Below are positions 5,008-6,796 of a stretch of 6,796 nt of DNA, piece by piece. A program made the translations under genes and the position numbers. The stretch spans positions 1 to 6,796 of the forward strand of contig JAEWMM010000183.1 in assembly GCA_023457175.1 (NCBI GenBank). The letters are read 5' to 3'. Source of the stretch: Bacillota bacterium. Lineage in GTDB: Bacteria; Bacillota; Clostridia; Oscillospirales; Ruminococcaceae. A model generated the notes under the pieces. That model worked only from the letters and a program-made list of their open reading frames with translations. It had not been told where the DNA came from and ran no database searches. Numbering within the stretch: position 1 is the stretch's first letter; every line of letters starts with the position of its first letter.

Positions 5008-5436
5008 TTACTTGTCGTCCTCGGTCTCTTCCTCTTCGTCATCCTCGTCGAAGTCGAATTCGAGATGCTCGCCGCAATTAGGGCATTCCATCTCGCCTTC
5101 TTCAACCATGTCCTCGTCGAGGTAGATGCTGTCGCCGCAGCTCGGGCAGACGATCTCATACAGGTCGCCGTCCTCACAGCAGTCGCAATCGCAATCGTCG
5201 TCATCATAATCTTCTTCGTCATAGACAATCTCTTCGAGTCCGTCGAGGTCTTCGTCGATCATGTCGATCTGTTCGCCGAGTTCACCGACAACCTCCTGAA
5301 GATCGCTGACTTCAAACGCAATGTCGTCAAGTACGTCGATAATTGCGCTGAGCAGTTTGCCTTCCTTGCTGGAAGTATCAAGATCAAGCCCCTCGGTAAG
5401 CCCCTTTAAATAGGCAACTCTTTCGGTAACAGTCAT
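5008..5436 (-). CDS. acidic zinc-ribbon protein, CD1247-like, next to efp
   Basis: This looks like the clostridial family named after Clostridioides difficile CD1247; its function is unknown to me. Counting from the first possible ATG (5445), residues 7-75 form a helical, probably coiled-coil region starting ERVAYLKGLTEGLDLD, the family hallmark. An extremely acidic linker (76-95) carries four cysteines in six residues (C85, C87, C89, C90). A zinc ribbon follows with CPSC (100-103) and CPNC (121-124), then an acidic tail of almost only Asp and Glu. No signal peptide or membrane segment is seen. The AAGGAGG site abuts the ATG at 5445 but is nine bases from the ATG at 5436, so the latter (142 residues) is preferred. 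It starts about 30-40 bases after the efp stop and is surely in the same operon. A role in translation or RNA metabolism is only a guess from that context. Confidence 0.85.
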   Translation of the reverse strand: MTVTERVAYLKGLTEGLDLDTSSKEGKLLSAIIDVLDDIAFEVSDLQEVVGELGEQIDMIDEDLDGLEEIVYDEEDYDDDDCDCDCCEDGDLYEIVCPSCGDSIYLDEDMVEEGEMECPNCGEHLEFDFDEDDEEEETEDDK

Positions 5437-5473
5437 GTCGGTCATCCTCCTTAAATTTTATTATATAAAAGCT

Positions 5474-6031
5474 TTAGGCGCGTTCGAGATATTCACCGGT
5501 TCTGGTATCGACGCGGATCATGTCGCCCTCGTTGATGAAGAGCGGAACGCGAATCTCGGCGCCGGTCTCAAGGGTAGCGGGTTTCGAAGCGTTGGTGGCG
5601 GTGTCGCCCTTAAAGCCGGGATCGGTCTGCGCGACCTGCAGCTCAAGGAAGGTGGGCGGCTCGACGCCGAAGATAACGCCCTTGTAGGACAGCACCTTAC
5701 AGACAACGTTCTCCTTGACAAACTTGAAATTGTCGCCGAGCTTGTCCGAGTTGATCGGCACATTCTCGTAGGTTTCGGAATCCATAAAATAATAAAGCCC
5801 GCCGTCGCTATAGAGATATTCCATGTCCTTGCGCTCGACAAAAGCGGTGGGGAATTTCTCGTTCGGGCTAAAGGTACGGTCGGTCACCGAACCGGAAATA
5901 ACATTGCGGATCTTGGTGCGTACGAAAGCGGCGCCCTTACCCGGCTTGACGTGCTGGAACTCGATGATCTGGAACACGTTCCCGTCGACGTCAAAGGTCA
6001 CGCCGTTTCTAAATTCACCTGCTGTAATCAT
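5474..6031 (-). CDS. efp: elongation factor P
   Basis: EF-P binds ribosomes stalled between the P and E sites and promotes peptide bond formation at consecutive prolines. The 185 residues match the family length and cover all three beta domains: N-terminal KOW-like domain 1-62, middle OB domain about 65-125, and C-terminal OB domain to 185. Loop PGKGA places the functional lysine at residue 32, as in Bacillus subtilis, where this lysine carries a 5-aminopentanol modification; no modification gene is visible here. The C-terminal signature region includes DPGFKGDTA and the family ending [28 protein letters not shown] segment (about 162-185). AAGGAGG at 6041-6047 gives an ideal start at 6031. 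The gene has its own promoter and is followed by the zinc-ribbon gene; upstream is the Xaa-Pro peptidase gene, a common Firmicutes order. Confidence 0.98.
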   Translation of the reverse strand: MITAGEFRNGVTFDVDGNVFQIIEFQHVKPGKGAAFVRTKIRNVISGSVTDRTFSPNEKFPTAFVERKDMEYLYSDGGLYYFMDSETYENVPINSDKLGDNFKFVKENVVCKVLSYKGVIFGVEPPTFLELQVAQTDPGFKGDTATNASKPATLETGAEIRVPLFINEGDMIRVDTRTGEYLERA

Positions 6032-6074
6032 ATAGCTGCTCCTCCTTGAGATGACTCTCTTGCATATGTACCTA

Positions 6075-6103
6075 ATAATAGCCTAAAAAGACACTTTTTT
6101 CAA
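6075..6103 (-). promoter_or_regulatory. sigma-A promoter of the efp operon
   Basis: Minus strand TTGAAA (6098-6103), a 17-base spacer, then TATTAT (6075-6080), with the efp start about 45 bases downstream. It lies inside the 98-base gap after the peptidase gene. I see no terminator in that gap, so efp may be transcribed both from here and by read-through. Confidence 0.75.
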
Positions 6104-6129
6104 GTATTGAAACGGTGTTCTGAAAAATT

Positions 6130-6796
6130 TTATAGAATTATAAGCTGTTTGGGGCTGTGTGTCAGATTCTCAAAACCGTCCTCGGCGACGGTCACCACAT
6201 CCTCAATGCGCACGCCGAAGCGCCCTTCAAGATAAATGCCCGGTTCGACGCTCAAAACATTCCCTACTGCCGCAACCGCCTCGGTCAGCGGTGAAAAGCG
6301 CGGTTCCTCGTGAATCTCAAGCCCAAGAGAATGCCCCAGCGCATGTCCGAAGCAGCCCTTGTAGCCCGCGTCTTCAATCAGGCTGCGCGCCGCCGAATCC
6401 ACCATTCTACAGCTTGCCCCGGCTTTTATGACTTCAAACGCCTTTTGCTGCGCTTTTAGCACTGTTTCGTAAACTTTTTTCTGTTCGTCGTCTACATGGC
6501 CGACCGCCACGGTGCGGGTCATGTCGGAACAGTAGCCGTCTTTTTTCGCGCCGAAGTCCAGCGTGAGAAAATCGCCCGGCGCGAGCGGTTTTTCGGTCGG
6601 GACGCCGTGCGGCATCGAGCTGTTAGGACCTGAGACGGCAATCGTATCAAACGCGAGGCCGTCGCCGCCGAACCTGCGCATCAGATATTCAAGCTCGCTG
6701 GCAATCTCGCGCTCGGTTCTGCCCACGCGGATAAAATTTAAAATCTCCGAAAAGCCGCGATCGGTGACGGCCTGCGCCTGCCGCATCAGCTCCAAC
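6130..6796 (-). CDS. M24 family Xaa-Pro aminopeptidase, C-terminal part (runs off the window)
   Basis: This is a cytoplasmic metallopeptidase that removes an N-terminal residue in front of proline, with the creatinase/aminopeptidase-P 'pita-bread' fold. The 221 visible residues hold the whole catalytic domain. The five metal ligands can be placed at D80 (LTLDFG), D91 (CSDMTRT), H155 (GHALGHSLG), E184 (LSVEPGIY) and E198 (GVRIEDV), with PHG at 62-64 and H162 as further active-site histidines. The creatinase-like N-terminal domain, about 130-140 residues, and the true start lie beyond 6796; no start should be assigned in this window. The C terminus is complete, ending at a TAA (6130-6132). The gene is co-oriented with efp, as in many Firmicutes, where it is called papA, pepP or yqhT. 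Methionine aminopeptidase shares the fold but is less likely given this context and the family-typical sequence LELMRQAQAVTDRGF. Confidence 0.93.
   Translation of the reverse strand, partial: LELMRQAQAVTDRGFSEILNFIRVGRTEREIASELEYLMRRFGGDGLAFDTIAVSGPNSSMPHGVPTEKPLAPGDFLTLDFGAKKDGYCSDMTRTVAVGHVDDEQKKVYETVLKAQQKAFEVIKAGASCRMVDSAARSLIEDAGYKGCFGHALGHSLGLEIHEEPRFSPLTEAVAAVGNVLSVEPGIYLEGRFGVRIEDVVTVAEDGFENLTHSPKQLIIL

Noticed and set aside
4629..5081. A 150-codon plus-strand frame filling the gap between the XRE gene and the zinc-ribbon gene
   Set aside because: It runs through both terminator hairpins and the operator-like repeats, begins with TTG inside the XRE gene, and its translation is not protein-like.
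5435..6049. A 204-codon open frame on the plus strand
   Set aside because: Antisense to efp, with no motif or ribosome binding site; a shadow of the efp codon pattern.

Overview
The window looks like chromosomal DNA from a moderately high-GC, spore-former-like Clostridia (Eubacteriales; I would guess an Oscillospiraceae-type relative, but cannot prove it from sequence alone). Reasons: the block Xaa-Pro peptidase / elongation factor P / small acidic zinc-ribbon protein is a clostridial arrangement, ribosome binding sites are strong AAGGAGG types, the sigma-A promoters are classical, and one gene encodes tandem BclA-type (C1q/TNF-like) head domains of the kind found on exosporium surfaces.

Layout. 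Positions 1-196 hold three long, near-perfect hairpins and perhaps the very end of a rightward gene. Positions 197-1801 (minus) are prfC, peptide chain release factor 3, with a good sigma-A promoter at 1837-1865. Diverging from it is a complete tRNA-Val(CAC) at 1959-2035, with its own promoter (TTGCCA-17-TATAAT) and its own intrinsic terminator. Then comes a rightward gene (about 2240-3073) for two tandem BclA-like heads without a collagen stalk, preceded by a -10-like element resembling those of mother-cell sigma factors. About 440 bases (3074-3513) contain no convincing gene. On the minus strand follow a ComF-family phosphoribosyltransferase-like protein (3514-4266) and, upstream of it, a 72-residue XRE-type regulator (4432-4650) whose upstream region is full of short inverted repeats.

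The right part is a compact leftward housekeeping block: a truncated M24 Xaa-Pro aminopeptidase (6130 to window edge), efp (5474-6031) with its own promoter, and a CD1247-like acidic zinc-ribbon protein (5008-5436/5445), followed by two successive leftward terminators (4938-4972 and 4799-4830).

Functionally, prfC (termination), the tRNA and efp (rescue of stalling at proline runs) all serve translation, but they are in separate transcription units. The middle section (tRNA, surface-type protein, empty region, comF, XRE regulator) looks more like variable chromosome between two conserved segments. I see no integrase, insertion sequence, CRISPR array, phage module or obvious new defence system. 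The most interesting items are the stalkless double-head protein with its possible sporulation promoter, the acceptor-stem mismatch in the tRNA, the cysteine cluster in the protein next to efp, and the unexplained 440-base gap.
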